Source of the DNA: Haliclystus octoradiatus
Taxonomy: Eukaryota; Cnidaria; Staurozoa; Stauromedusae; Haliclystidae
Direction: 5' to 3'
DNA length: 64,000 nucleotides
NCBI GenBank assembly: GCA_916610825.1
Contig: OU744449.1
Span: forward strand, 19,623,344-19,687,343
Both the position numbers and the translations under genes were made by a program. The notes under the pieces were generated by a model that was given only the letters and a program-made list of their open reading frames with translations, was not told the DNA's origin and did no database searches. Positions 44,379 to 56,496 of the stretch are shown here, in pieces; position 1 is the first letter of the stretch, and each line of letters starts with the position of its first letter.

Positions 44379-44547
44379 TGCCATATCATTGTATTTCCTT
44401 AATACTATTATATGAGGCTAGCCTCTCAGGTGGGACTCCAGCACATAATGGCTGACAGCACATGTTTGATGCTGATATTGTCGTTCTAAATATATACTTA
44501 TCAATCCTATTCAATCCTAGTCATCACTTGAACTAAACTATATTATA
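44379..44547 (+). repeat. 3' LTR of Ty3-type element 2 (169 bp)
   Basis: Starts TGCCATATCATTG after GAAGGGGA and ends ATATTATA (the terminal CA has become TA). Followed by the target duplication GAAGT. A handful of differences from the 5' LTR. Confidence 0.92.
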
Positions 44548-44552
44548 GAAGT

Positions 44553-47500
44553 ACTAGCAACGAGTGTAGTCCATAATGGACCTTCTATGATAAAACTTTC
44601 AGATCACTTATAATTAAACAATTGACTAAGCTGACTATCGCTGTATAATACGGAGTATGAGCTCTGGAGGAGATCATGAGACACAATACGCATTGAAACG
44701 ATGTAGCATTAATCAATACATCTTAATCATTCCTTTGATAAAAGTTTAATTTATTTTACATCAATTGAGTCGATTGAAATGTATAATTTAACGTAGCTAT
44801 ATCTACATAGAAAAACTTTATTTTATGTGCTGAAAGGAGGCCAGAACACATTAATTATTATAATTACAAATACTTAGTCAAATTTCGAAATCTGAAACTA
44901 TCCATAAAAAATCACTTCAAATCCGATCCGATCCGAAGACCTAAAATATTAATCCGAATCTGACCCGATACGATCGGATCGCGTTCGGTTCGGATTCATA
45001 AATCTTTATTGCAATATATACAACACTAATGTGCTGTTCACAAAATAACGCCGTCAAAGTGTGGCCAGTGAAACTCGTGGCATTGCATGCGATACATTCA
45101 ATATTAAATTAATTTAGCTTCAACAAGACACATGGTCCACTGATTTCTGTTATTAACATGATCAAACGATATCTTTTGTTAATTAAAAATGATTTACTGC
45201 TTCATATTAAATAATAATAAGAAAAATCGTTGATAAAAGGTTGCCGAATGGCGGATTTGAACTGACGACCCTGAAATTATTATACAAGAGCATTAACCAA
45301 TTAGCCACTCCGTTACTTACTCATATCAGCGCTTTAACTGACCTTATAAACAAACCTACTGCTTCGACAACGTATTATTGAACAAGGCCGACCCACGCGC
45401 GTGTATTGAATTTCAAATTATATATATGATCTGAAAATATTATGATATGATACTATATGAGTCTATATATTTTTGATCTTTGCAATCTCAGCAAATATGC
45501 CTGTGATTTTCATGGCAGTCTATCAAAATACTAAGAGTTCGTTGAAAATAAAATTTTATAAGTAAAAAAAAGATCTGAAAAATTGGTCTGATAGTGGTTT
45601 TTGTTATCAAATTTTCCAGAATAATAGCATCAACATTCTTTTAAAAGGAAATAAAATTCTATAATAATCGCTATACTAATTCGATATTGATATTATGTTA
45701 CATCTTGTTTTCAATATTTCTACGCGCTAATTATAATACATTACAGATGTCGAATGAAAGAAAAGATGATCATGAATAAATTAATTATTTTGATAGAAAA
45801 ACGAAAACAACTCATTTTGCCAGATTCGTGATATGCATATTTATTCAGAATTTATTGAAACGGACGCGATGGTTTATAGAGTTGAAATGTTTAGTGCAGC
45901 TTCAAAGATATAAAATACCACAGCCGATGGTAATATTTAAATGCTCATGTTATGATGTCTGACGAAAAGGATAATTTACTATGTAGAAAATGAATCTACT
46001 TTACCATGCATTTGATCACGATATGAAATGATCATTTTTGTCAGAATTATTTCGAATAAAAGACAATCTTTATTTTATTCTTATCGGGCGTACATTCTCT
46101 TTCGATAAAATATGGTTGTTAACTTATTATTGATTGGTGTATTAACTCAGAGAACCCGCTATTATGTATTTAAATGTTGTTCGGAGATTATGCCGCTCGT
46201 ATAGTTTTTATTTGGATCTCATTTGGAAAATGGTAAGTAGTATTTTAATAAATATTGTTTGCTATGATCGATTATTTCATGCAACCTTTTCACCTTTTAT
46301 TTTTGTAACACAAGGTTTGTTACACTCACCCAAACTGTATTAACTATTTAAAAATGTTTTTAAATTATGTTTTTGTGCTTTTAAATTCAAAGCAAAGTTT
46401 TTGAACGCTGAAATTATTATAATTATTATTATTTATCACAAATCATACGCTAAATTCAATTTAACTTTGTTAAATTTGATATACCTGAAATTAACTTTAT
46501 TAAATGTTGATCAACGATAATAACAAGACACCGCTATTTTTATTCTCGAAACTGTAGTAACATACTGTGTCTTATTCGTATAGCAAGTCAACAAAATGAA
46601 ATTTTAATTTTAATCGATGCCTATAATTCCTTCGTTAATTATGGAAGCAAAATCTGAAAATAAAAGCCTACAATTCCTTCCATACAATAAATGCCTGCCT
46701 GCTCAAAACCAAATGATTCATATTTTTATATTAAATAATAAATTATAGAAATACTTTTGTGCAATGCCTTGATTAATTCTAAACTCTATAATTTTAAACT
46801 GTAGACAGATAATCTATTCGAACTTTGAATATTTTTCGAATTGATCGAACGCCAACGTCATTTTGAAAATTCTTGCCAAGTTAATTTGTTTTTATGCCCC
46901 GCGATAGATTATTCATTTCAAAACAGATTGTTTGCTCAGTGTTCTCACAAGTTATATATCAAAATAGCCTTTTTAAAAGTGAAATGTTTTGTATCTCGAT
47001 TTTGGTAAAAGTAATGAACGGCATTTGGTTTCATTATTAAATTAAATTAAGACCTAAAGTCTCTTTAATTTCATAGCGTTTGTGCCGCGCTATATGTATT
47101 GCTGATATCAACACTACATGAAATAGGTCTACGTTTCTTTGATATCAAAACATATTTTGTCTGGCCTAGTTATATTGGTAATTCAATGTAACTCAGTATT
47201 TCGTATTGTTTTAATTATCATAAAACTGATTCAGTTTTAAGTTTCACTTGTTCAAACAATTTACACGCAGCTTTTAAATTCAAAGCAAAATATTTTTGTT
47301 CTGGGGATTTCAATTTGACTTCGATTTGGCTGCCCGCTAGATTATCGACCTATGAAATTTTTCAAAATCTCTGAATTTTTTAATGCAAGGATATAAAATA
47401 AAATATCTGATGAAGTATATTATTTTAAAACAACGTCATAGACCCATACTTTTCATACAACAAATTTGTTACTGTACACGGTTATCTCGACACAAATGTT

Positions 47501-47668
47501 TGCATAATTTCCCGACAACGGATTATCCGTATTATATCGCCAGTAAGACGTACATAGGTCGCGGACAGACACAGAAATATCGAAATATCGAAATATCGAA
47601 ATATAGAAATATAGAAATATAGAAATATTGTGATATATAAACAGACAGTATTATGTATATAAGTGATA
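44553..47668 (+). repeat. 3.1-kb repeat, single complete unit R5
   Basis: About 3116 bp from ACTAGCAACGAG to TATATAAGTGATA, with all landmarks in order, including the tRNA-like block (45242-45318, minus). By eye nearly identical to R2 and R4. It stands alone, 26 kb from the array, so its ends define the unit independently of the tandem junctions. Confidence 0.92.
45242..45318 (-). other. tRNA-like sequence in unit R5
   Basis: As in R2 and R4: box A TGGCTAATTGG, box B AGTTCAAATCC, degenerate anticodon arm. Confidence 0.6.
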
Positions 47669-50373
47669 GTTTAGTTCTGTATTTTAAACTTCAAGCTTCA
47701 ACAAGAACAAGATCTATCATTCGATGTCAAAATAATCAAACCTTCACTTATTTTAAACCTTATGGTGTTGTTTTCAACATGTGTAACCTTATGTAGCCAA
47801 AGGTATTTGACCACGCAGAAGACCATAAACTTCATTCCAAATATATATTTTTCAAGTGTATTAATCAATACCGTCTGATGGAAAAAGAATCTAATGCATT
47901 TCTGATTGATATAGTTGCACTAAGATTGTATTGAATGAACTTTCTATGCTACATTTGTCGTATGTCAAATTTGAACTTCGCTACCTTTCAAGACGAAGAT
48001 AGATTGCTCATGAACCGTTCATGTGAACAGTTCTTGTACAGAGTTGATTCCCCCAAGAGATGGCCAGAAGCACTGCGCACCCTTCTACAGTCGTCATTCA
48101 TGCAATCTGAAATTCTCTGATAATCGCATGAGTACGAGGATTAAAAAGATTTTAGTGAAGGTTATGAAGATGATTCATCATTTTTAGATGACTCTGGGCC
48201 GAGTTTCAGTGAAACAAAATTTACCGTTGCTGATGCTATACATAGAAAGCGTCCGAACAAGTAATCACTGCTACACGCCCCAGAATAACAACATAACAAT
48301 AAAATAGCAAATAATAAGAATATTAAAATTAGATATTGAACCCCCTTGTATGTATCTAGAAGGTGTAGGTTGTTTATTCATTGAAGAGATTACTGTATTG
48401 CCTAATGATCGCTCCGGCGTGAAACTTGAAGTGGCAAATATGACTGTCTGACTCTCTGTCTATCATTATTATAATAATGATTATATATAGTTAATAATGT
48501 TGCAATATAGGATATTTGTGTATGCAAGGATGATTAGGCGAAGGAGCTCAATAATTTTGTTACGTAATTCTAGTTTCAGAACGTTAACCATTACAGGAGC
48601 AGACGCGACAAATGCACTGGGCTCGGGCTTTCTTTGTAGTTGGTTGAATGTCAACAATAGGGTGATAACGAAACATATCATGCAACCTCAAAGCAGGATC
48701 AGACAATGGCGGGTGACATGTTATAGTGGTTTTTGGTAATGATGGACCAGCGTCATTGTTATCATTATTGTAGTTATTGTGTTCTGCTGGTCATTTGAGA
48801 GGGTGCTTATATGAGTCAGGCTAGCCCAGTTGACGATGAGACGTGTTGTTTATATCACATGTTTATATGGCAGTTTCACCCAAATTTCAGCCCGACGTAA
48901 GTCACTTGGGATAGTCTCGCTTTTCAAGCCTCTTATCAATTTCATTTTTGTCTTTTCAAGTTTCCCAAAGAAAATATCAAATAATAAATTAAAGCTGAAT
49001 TCAATCTAAATGTTTATATATGGAATGTTAGATTTATAGCAAATAATGATTTAATTGCAATCATATAAACGCACGACTGTAGAACAATAGACTCCGATGG
49101 TGTATGTTGATCTCACTCAACGGCATCGCCTCGCCTCGCCGGACTGGCCCATCTCAGTTAAATACCCCCTAAGTATATTGAACTATGATGTCACTATTCT
49201 TTTATTCATTTCAGTAGGCTGATACGGGAATGTTTCAAAAAACATTTGAATCATTAGAATATTAGAATAAATATTTAAATTGATGGAAACACTGCGGATT
49301 TCCTTTCAGCGGAATCCTTGAGAATAACGAGAAACATTTTATTGAATTTGTGAAACTTTCCATTAGTGAGAAGAAATTTTTGACTAATTAGCTTACATGT
49401 TGAGCTAAACAAAGTTTGTGAGATCGCACGGCGAAGCAGAATTGTAAAGATCAATCACTTACATATTCTATAAACATATGATTTGAGTATTCTATATATC
49501 AAATTTCGTGGGAAATTATACCAGAACTTCATATATAGATTTTATTCCAAGTAAATCCTGTCAGGTAACAACGACGTTTTTCCTGAATATTTTGTTTAAA
49601 AAAATTTCTATGAATTTATCATATGGAGCACTATTATATTATTTTTACAGTTTTTCCGACAGTAGAACTCAGGCAGAATAGGGAACTCAGGCAATCGAAT
49701 AATACTGAAAATTATTTCTTTGATTTGGATTTATGCAATACTAATATAACTTTTTTACACGTAACCTCAAACTATGCAAATGTTCAGTTAAAATAATCTG
49801 AAACCGATTTATTATTCCACCAAAGAATAGTGAGTTTCTCGAATTCCCTTCAATAATAATTTGCAGTATTTAATTCAGATACTATAAATGTTTGAATAAT
49901 ATATATTCGATTGGAAGTGTATTAATATTCTTGTAAAATCCCTATTTTATAAGGGTTAGCGTAGACGGCAGAGAGCAACCAAACTTTGAATATGATCATA
50001 TCTGATCGACTGTGGTTTAAATTTAATACAGCGTGCGTTGAATTTATCAAATACTTCAAATGAGTACCATCTCTGAGCGGATGGAATGATCTAGAGAAAA
50101 TTGCATTGTGAGTAGCTACATTGCATCGTTGCGCAATGGCAATCGAGACCCACCTGAAACGAAATCTGTTGAAATTGATCTGCAGTGTCACGGCTGATAT
50201 CAACAAATTGCGTTTAAAATCACTGCTCTTAGCAAGAAGAGAAAATTATCACGCCTTTAGAAATTAGCGAGTAGTACAGGCGCCTCCGTTAAGGCGATAA
50301 CGTCTCGATTACTCTAGCTACTATTGTATAAAGGATATATGCAAGAGGTTATCAATTATATATTGCTTTCAAG
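47669..50373. other. Intron sequence without recognisable gene
   Basis: AT-rich. A short frame at 48151-48264 has a composition like real protein (EGYEDDSSFLDDSGPSF, then stop) but no recognisable family and a stop just upstream. Other frames (47935, 48497) show no motif. Confidence 0.4.
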
Positions 50374-50541
50374 GTAATGTTCATGAAGATTGCATGCATA
50401 ACGCACTCGAGGGACAGGTTTACCCCCATGCTTGGAGATGTGGCAAATACTATATTTGTGAGAACAAACGTATTAATGTGGATACATGCAGTGGTTCTGT
50501 TTATAGTGAATCTTTCCATAGCTGTCAAAGTGAATGCAAAG
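50374..50541 (+). CDS. Chitin-binding-like (CBM14) domain exon 8 (short type)
   Basis: TTTCAAG acceptor ends at 50373; GTTAGT donor at 50542. It is 168 nt, phase 1-1. Domain: EDC, x15 (GQVYPHAWR), C, x5 (GKYYI), C, x9, C, x11, C, x3 (QSE), C-KG. Same subtype as exons 6 and 10. It follows 13.8 kb of intron holding Ty3 element 2 and unit R5. Confidence 0.82.
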
Positions 50542-50699
50542 GTTAGTATGCAGTTCTGATCCGTCATTATCACTATTTTATAATTTGTGTCTGTTTATAT
50601 ATAATTTTTTCTGTAGATAAATAATGTAAAGTTGTCCACACTTTTGTAGGTATAGTGCTCAATGATAAATATCAGAGCTGTAATAGATAAGTAAATAAA

Positions 50700-50890
50700 A
50701 TGAGTCAAAAAAGAGACATACTGTTCTCGCTACTCCGAGTTTCACTCTATACTTGCCTGATGATCGCCGTATGGCGTAAAACTCGGAATAGTTCTGTATA
50801 TATTTTTATTGCTCTGCTTTTAGCGTTGAGCACTCAAATTAATGTTTTTCCCATACAATTACTTTCTTTATATATTTATACATGCCCTTT
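50700..50890 (+). mobile_element. PLE terminal fragment
   Basis: Matches 3419-3560 in opposite orientation (GAGTGCTCAA/TTGAGCACTC, AGCAGAGCAAT, and the hammerhead-like core), so it is a separate piece of the same PLE-type terminus. No coding sequence. Confidence 0.6.
50757..50793 (+). ncRNA. Hammerhead ribozyme-like motif E (degenerate)
   Basis: CTGATGA (50757-50763), 4-bp stem II CGCC-GTAT-GGCG, AAAA in place of GAAA, stem III ACT / AGT with a 6-nt loop, and T at the cleavage position. Stem I has TATAC upstream against GTATA downstream. One core change (G12 to A) should inactivate it. Confidence 0.55.
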
Positions 50891-50919
50891 GAAAATTAAA
50901 CATATTATGTCAGGTCATT

Positions 50920-51760
50920 GAATTATTATTGAAACAAAATGCAGCTCATTACTTTTTTTAAAGCCGAAATACAATTGTTACTGTATCGTACAATTTCTGG
51001 GTATTCAATAAAACAATCTATTTTGAAAATAAAGCAAAGCCAAACGTAGTGTTGAAATCAACAATCAACCACAGGACAAAAAATATAAGAACTCGCAAGA
51101 AAATGATTATATAACAACGGCGTTCGAATTCGAAAAAATTTCAAAAAAACTTCAATGAGATTATCAAAGCGTATATACAGAGAATTAAAAAGTTTCAGTG
51201 CTCAGAGCTAATCAATAATATTGCACAAGAGTATTTATATAGTCCATATTTTATTAACATATATGGTTTTGACTTCAGATTTTACGTCCAAAACTAACAA
51301 AGAGTTATAAACGTTTTTAAAAATCAATTCCAATATGTTGATCATTGAAACAAATCACATTATTTTACTACAGTTTTGAGACTGGAAACGATTTTTCTTG
51401 TCTTAATCGTCGATCCACATTTAATGAAATTACATTCAACCATATCAAGTATTACAAAATAAAAATTGAATTGAAAATCAAGCGTATTTGTGATAAATAA
51501 TAATTAAAACAACACTTATATACATGATTGCGGGTTCTATGAGTTGAAATACCAATCAATAACAAGTTAACAACCATCTCTCAACACAAGACAGTATAAA
51601 CCCAATAAGAGTAATACATTGTATTTTGTTCGAAATAATTCTGATTAAGATAGATTTCATATCGCGATAAATGTATGCTAAAGTGGATTTACTTTCTATA
51701 CAAGTAAATCCTTTTCGTGATATAACACAATAGAATTATGTGAACTTAAATATGTCCATC
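50920..51760 (-). repeat. Inverted, diverged fragment of the 3.1-kb repeat
   Basis: Landmarks appear in reverse order and orientation: GAAACAAAATGC..CTCATTAC (50930), AACAATCTATTTTG (51012), GGCGTTCGA (51118), TGTGATAAATAAT (51490), GCGGGTTCT (51531), CGAAATAATTCTG (51630) and CCTTTTCGT (51710). It is clearly more diverged than the arrayed units and has both ends missing. Confidence 0.7.
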
Positions 51761-52830
51761 AGGCTTACGTGTCAAATCTCTGTAAAAATGATCTATAATT
51801 CTTTCATAACAGAGCACAGTGACATTATCTGCAGTTATCGTTTGAAATACTGAATTTGTGGTTTAACAAAGGTATTTTTAAGATCAAATGTAGGAATTGA
51901 AAATACTTAGTCGATAAATTTTCACAATCAATGATCATCATCAAAAGTAATTATAATTTATCGTGACTTCACGTTATAAAATACCGATGATGTACTTTAG
52001 ATAAAAGAACCGTCTTCTTTGCAAATGTAAAGTGACTTCTTTTCGAATAGACAACAACATTCGAAGTAAACATAATCAAGTATAGTTAGTTTGAAAATGC
52101 CAACTAAAGCGAAGATAAATCCACGACGAACCAACATGTGCAAAACAGTTAGAAGTAGCTAAAACATAACTTAAAGTAATGGTTTTATCGCGTCTCCGTA
52201 TGCATTTTTGTCCCGAATTTTACTTTATCTCAATAATGACACCGACTATTTTCGTGTCATGTTATCAATGTCTTAGCAGTCGTGTGACTATCCAAAACCC
52301 TGAGACCTGTATCATGACTAATTTGTATCGTTGAGTTGAGAATGAGTGTACTCACGAATGGTCGTTTATCTTCCTCAATGTGACTTTCTTATCTGTTACA
52401 TAGTACATCAGTATTGACGATCTCGTGATATAACATTGGCGACAAGATGGGATCTGTTGTTTTTATTAGCTAGTAAATCATGGGGTTTTATTGCAGAGGG
52501 TTCTAAAAATGCGTTACTTGCTAGACTTTGTGGTGGTATCACAGCAGCTTGGTTAAAACCAGACATATATGATTTCATATCTAAATGTGAGTTGGTTCAT
52601 CGTGTTCAAAACTGTCATGCGGATACATTACCTAAAGCGCTAGACGCTCCTGCTCTAAACGCATTTGATTAATTAAAGAACATAGAAAGGTCAAGTTCTA
52701 ACCGACAATATCCGAGAGAGACAAAACAGGGTTGCTGGACATATTAATGATGTTCTCAGATGGTAACAGGTGATCCATTACTGGTTGATGAATATTCATC
52801 GTGTGGATATCATGCTATTTAAAATTTACA
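51761..52830. other. Intron sequence without recognisable gene
   Basis: AT-rich. A 78-codon frame at 52436 has CELVHRVQNCHADTL, faintly like an integrase zinc-binding tail, too little to call. Confidence 0.35.
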
Positions 52831-53795
52831 TGACACCAAAAACTGTTATTTCGGAATCGAGTAGACCATTCAAAATAAATAAGAATGGGCGACTATAATT
52901 TTTCGATTTGGACTCATACAAGCCGAGTTATTTAACGTTGAAGGTACCATACTTCAAAATAGTGCTCCTTTGAAAGTCAGAATTCATGTTGAAATGACAA
53001 GAGAGCCCACTATAGAAAAATAGCATAATTTAGACTTCAAAAACCATAACTTTTTCCTCGCGAAAAAGAAATGGTCCACTTTCCAGAACAGATATGCCCA
53101 TATCTTTGATACACCTTGTCGGCCATATATGACTGAAACTAAGCGTGAATTGTAGAGTTCGGAATGGTTTTATTAATTTGCAATGGAGTTTTCTGTCAAA
53201 AAGGAGTTACAACACTGGATCAACGCATGTCATATAACAACGTGCCGAGTACTTAATAAGCTGCAAAAAAGCTAATTGTAAACAATATTCATGGGAGATT
53301 GATCAAAATTGAGTAATGAGATTTGATCATCATCCGTGGCGATGAGAATACAAATAGTCTGCCGCTGTTTAAGTACTCAACACCTTGTTTTAATATATGC
53401 AATGCGTTGATCCAGTGTTTCCATACCTTTTGACAGAAAAACATCATCGAAGTCTAATAAAACCTTCTTAATTCTGCAATTAACGTTCAATTTCAGTCAT
53501 TTATAACCAGCAAGGTCTCCCAAAGATACAGGCATATCTATTCTGAAAAATCGACCATTTCTTTTTCGTGAGAAAAAAGATACCATTTTTTTAAGTCTAG
53601 AATTTGTTATTTTTCCATAGTGGGCCCTCTTGTCATTTCGACATAAGTGACTTTCGAAGGAGCACTATTTCTGAATTATGGCACTTTCAACATTACATAA
53701 CTCAGCTTATAAGAGTCCAAATCGAAAAATTATTTTCGCCATTCCTATTTATTTTGCATGGGCTACTCGATTACGGAAAATCATTTTTGGTGTCA
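52831..53795. mobile_element. Large foldback element (~390-bp imperfect arms)
   Basis: The left end TGACACCAAAAACTG.. and the right end ..TTTTTGGTGTCA are mirrored, and the mirroring continues inwards for nearly 400 bp with scattered mismatches (for example GGATCAACGCATG near 53218 against its reverse near 53400). The loop is about 175 bp. TTTA at 52825-52828 and at 53797-53800 may be the target duplication. No coding capacity. Confidence 0.82.
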
Positions 53796-53840
53796 CTTTA
53801 ATAGAGAAATGTCTGATCATGGATCATATATGTTTATAAT

Positions 53841-54071
53841 TGTTATAACTATAAACTATATAGCTATTATTAGTATAGTCAATCAGTATTTGTTATGTAT
53901 CGGAAACGTATTGTTGTATTATAGTTAATTAGTCGGTATACTTATTCATAACTTGTACACCTATATTCAGTCGTTCATGTATATTATAATACAACAGTAA
54001 GATTTACTCCTAACGGATTTGTCTATTGATTTGTTGTTTAGCTGCTTAACTCTGTAGTTCAAGTTTACACA
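53841..54071 (+). repeat. 5' LTR of copia-type element (231 bp)
   Basis: Starts TGTTATAACT and ends TTTACACA. Immediately downstream is GGTTATGGGCCCAG, complementary to the anticodon arm of initiator tRNA-Met, the half-tRNA primer site used by copia-type elements. Preceded by target duplication ATAAT. Confidence 0.93.
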
Positions 54072-54139
54072 GGTTATGGGCCCAGGATTGCTATAATACA
54101 AAGACAAGAAAGTGCGTTTTAATTTATAATAATCTCGAT

Positions 54140-54772
54140 ATGGATGATTCCGGATTCGAGAAAGACTTTTTCAAAATCGAGAAGTTTGATAGTGAAAATT
54201 TCCATAATTGGAAATTTATCATTGAGATGACATTCAAAGCAAAAGGTCTTTGGGGTTTTGTTAATGTGACGGAGACAGAACCTGGTAATGCCGCAACCGA
54301 TGCAGCTAAGAAAGCCTACCATGTTAAAAGAGATAAGGCGATGGCGATTTTGTGTCTATCAGTTGGAAAAGAACAATTGGTTCATGTTAGAAGTGCCAAA
54401 ACACCAGCAGAAGTCTGGGAGAAGCTAACAAACTTATTCGAGAAGAAAAGTTTAGCAAACAAGATATTTCTCAAGAAGAAACTGTACAGAATCGTCATGA
54501 AAGACTCAGATAATATGCCAGCGCATATTTCAAATGTAAAAACTTTGGCAGAAAAATTAGACGCTATTGGTGATGTAATTGAAGAAGTAGATTTATGTAC
54601 AATATTATTAGCAAGCTTGCCGGATTCTTATGATACTCTTATTACGGCATTAGATACTATTAAAGCTGATGACTTAAATTGGGATTTTGTTACCTCAAGA
54701 CTACTTCAAGAGGAACACAAAAGAAAAGAGGCAAAAGATAATATTCCTAATGAAAGGGGGAGAAAGCCTTAG
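54140..54772 (+). CDS. Copia-type gag
   Basis: A 210-codon frame from ATG at 54140: FDSENFHNWKFIIEMTFKAK, KAMAILCLSVGKEQLVHV, AKTPAEVWEKLTNLFEKKSL, LASLPDSYDTLITAL and ending in EEHKRKEAKD, all in the order of the UBN2/gag-polypeptide family of copia elements. A stop at 54770 separates it from the zinc knuckle, which would normally be in the same frame. Confidence 0.9.
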   Translation: MDDSGFEKDFFKIEKFDSENFHNWKFIIEMTFKAKGLWGFVNVTETEPGNAATDAAKKAYHVKRDKAMAILCLSVGKEQLVHVRSAKTPAEVWEKLTNLFEKKSLANKIFLKKKLYRIVMKDSDNMPAHISNVKTLAEKLDAIGDVIEEVDLCTILLASLPDSYDTLITALDTIKADDLNWDFVTSRLLQEEHKRKEAKDNIPNERGRKP

Positions 54773-54829
54773 TATCATCAAAGCATTATAAACAAAAAGG
54801 TTAAAACACTTACACGGGGACTAGACATA

Positions 54830-56496
54830 AAAGACCCGGAAAATGCAAAAATTGTGGAATTCCTGGTCATTGGGCAAGACAACTTAGAAAACCAAAACGA
54901 AATTCAACAGATGAGGCTCAAGTATGTGAAGACGATCACGCAGCTTTGATTGCACAAAAATTAACGCAAATACCAGAATGTAAAGAGCAGGGGATAATCG
55001 ACTCAGGGGCTACAGCTCATATGACTGGAAACAAAGACGTAATAAGCGAATATTATGAAGTTGAAGATAATAAAAAAATTAGATTGGGCAACAATTATGC
55101 TTTGGATGTCAAAGGCAAAGGGACTGTTTTTCTTATAACTAAAGTACCAGACGATATTAAAAAGGTAAAATTAACGAACGTTTTGTACGTCCCTGGATTA
55201 AAGCGTAATTTGATATCTGTGAAGTCAATGAATGAAAAGCTATGTAAAGTGTTGTTTGATAGCAGTTCATGCACAATATCAAAGGACAATGCTATAGTGG
55301 CTACCGGTATCCAGAAGAATGGATTATTTTATCTACTTTGTAAACACGATACAATCGGCAAAGACAAAACTGCATTCATTAGTAAGGAAGTACAGTCTAA
55401 AAGTGGTAACAATGAATGTATTGAGAGTCAAATCAATATTTGGCATCGCAGAATGGGACATTTGAATAAAAACGATTTAAAGATGCTTCAAAAAAAAAAT
55501 ATGGTTAAAGGACTAACTATTTCTAATGAGAAATCTGAGAGCACATTATGTGAAGGATGTGTTTATGGTAAAGCACATCGCAAGCCCTTTCCTAAACATC
55601 AAGCCACAAGAGCAAAGGAAATGTTGGAGATAATTCACAGCGATGTTTGCGGACCGATTCAAGTCAAATCATGTAATGGACGTCATTACTTTATCATTTT
55701 TATTGATGATTTTACACGCAAAACATTTATATACTTTATCCGCAAAAAGATTGAAGCCTTTAAGATTTTTAAATCATTTAGAGCAATGGTTGAAAATGAA
55801 ACCGGGAAAGCAATTAAACTATTAAGAACAGACAATGGCAAAGAGTACAAGTCTAGAAAATTTAAAGATTTTTGTAAAGAAAAAGGTGTAAAGAGACAAT
55901 ACACTGTACCAAAAACACCAGAACAAAACGGAGTGGCGGAGAGAATGAATCGCACGATTATCGAGTCAACACGATGCATGTTACATGAAGGGAATGTAGC
56001 GTTGAAATATTGGGCAGAAGCAGCCAATATAGCGGTGTATGTAAGAAACTGCAGTCCAACAAAAGCTGTGATAGATAAAACACCAGAAGATCTTTGGACA
56101 GGTGTAAAGCCAGATATATCGCATTTGAAGATTGTTGGAGCTCAAGCATTTGCACATATACCAAAAGATGAGAGAAGAAAATTAGATAGAAAGGCGATTG
56201 AATGTATGTTTGTAGGTTATTCCAACGAAAGTAAAGCCTATAGACTAATTGAGAAATCAATTGGTAAATTAGTTATCAAAAGAGATGTGGATTTCAATGA
56301 AACAATAATTACCTCAAAGCAAATCAAAGAAAATAAAACAAAGAACGATATTAATCCAATTCCAAACAATGACTGTCCAGAAGAAAGCAATCAAGATTCA
56401 GTCGGATCTGAATCCGATGACAATGCAGAAGAAGATCAAGAGGTAAGACGATCAGCACGAACAAGAAACCACCTGATACTTATGGCAGTCAAATAA
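54830..56496 (+). pseudogene. Copia-type zinc knuckle, protease and integrase
   Basis: The knuckle CKNCGIPGHWARQL has Leu where the last Cys is expected. Protease active site GIIDSGATAHMTG. Integrase: HHCC (WHRRMGHLN.., CEGCVYGKAHRKPF), then the three catalytic acids in HSDVCGPI, RTDNGKEY and PEQNGVAERMNRTI, and the GKxPxDLW-like end (TPEDLWTGVKPDISHLK). The frame 54946-56496 is long and open, so this part is well kept. It leaves frame near 56470. Confidence 0.93.

Larger units (their letters stand above)
37937..44547 (+). mobile_element. Ty3/gypsy-type LTR retrotransposon 2 with nested repeats
   Basis: A 6.6-kb element between LTRs 37937-38106 and 44379-44547. Target-site duplication GAAGT at 37932-37936 and 44548-44552. 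Plus-strand order gag, zinc knuckle, protease, RT, RNase H, partial integrase. Coding sequence stops at about 41504, and 2.9 kb of unrelated repeat-rich DNA fills the space to the polypurine tract (GAAGGGGA) before the 3' LTR. The element went in within 5 bp of the first base of the 3.1-kb unit R5. Confidence 0.92.

Noticed and set aside
48151..48264. Acidic protein-like frame ending in IHRKRPNK
   Set aside because: Stop just upstream and no family recognised; kept only as a remark.
52436..52672. Possible integrase zinc-binding tail (CELVHRVQNC)
   Set aside because: Too short, no preceding HH part and no neighbouring retroelement sequence.
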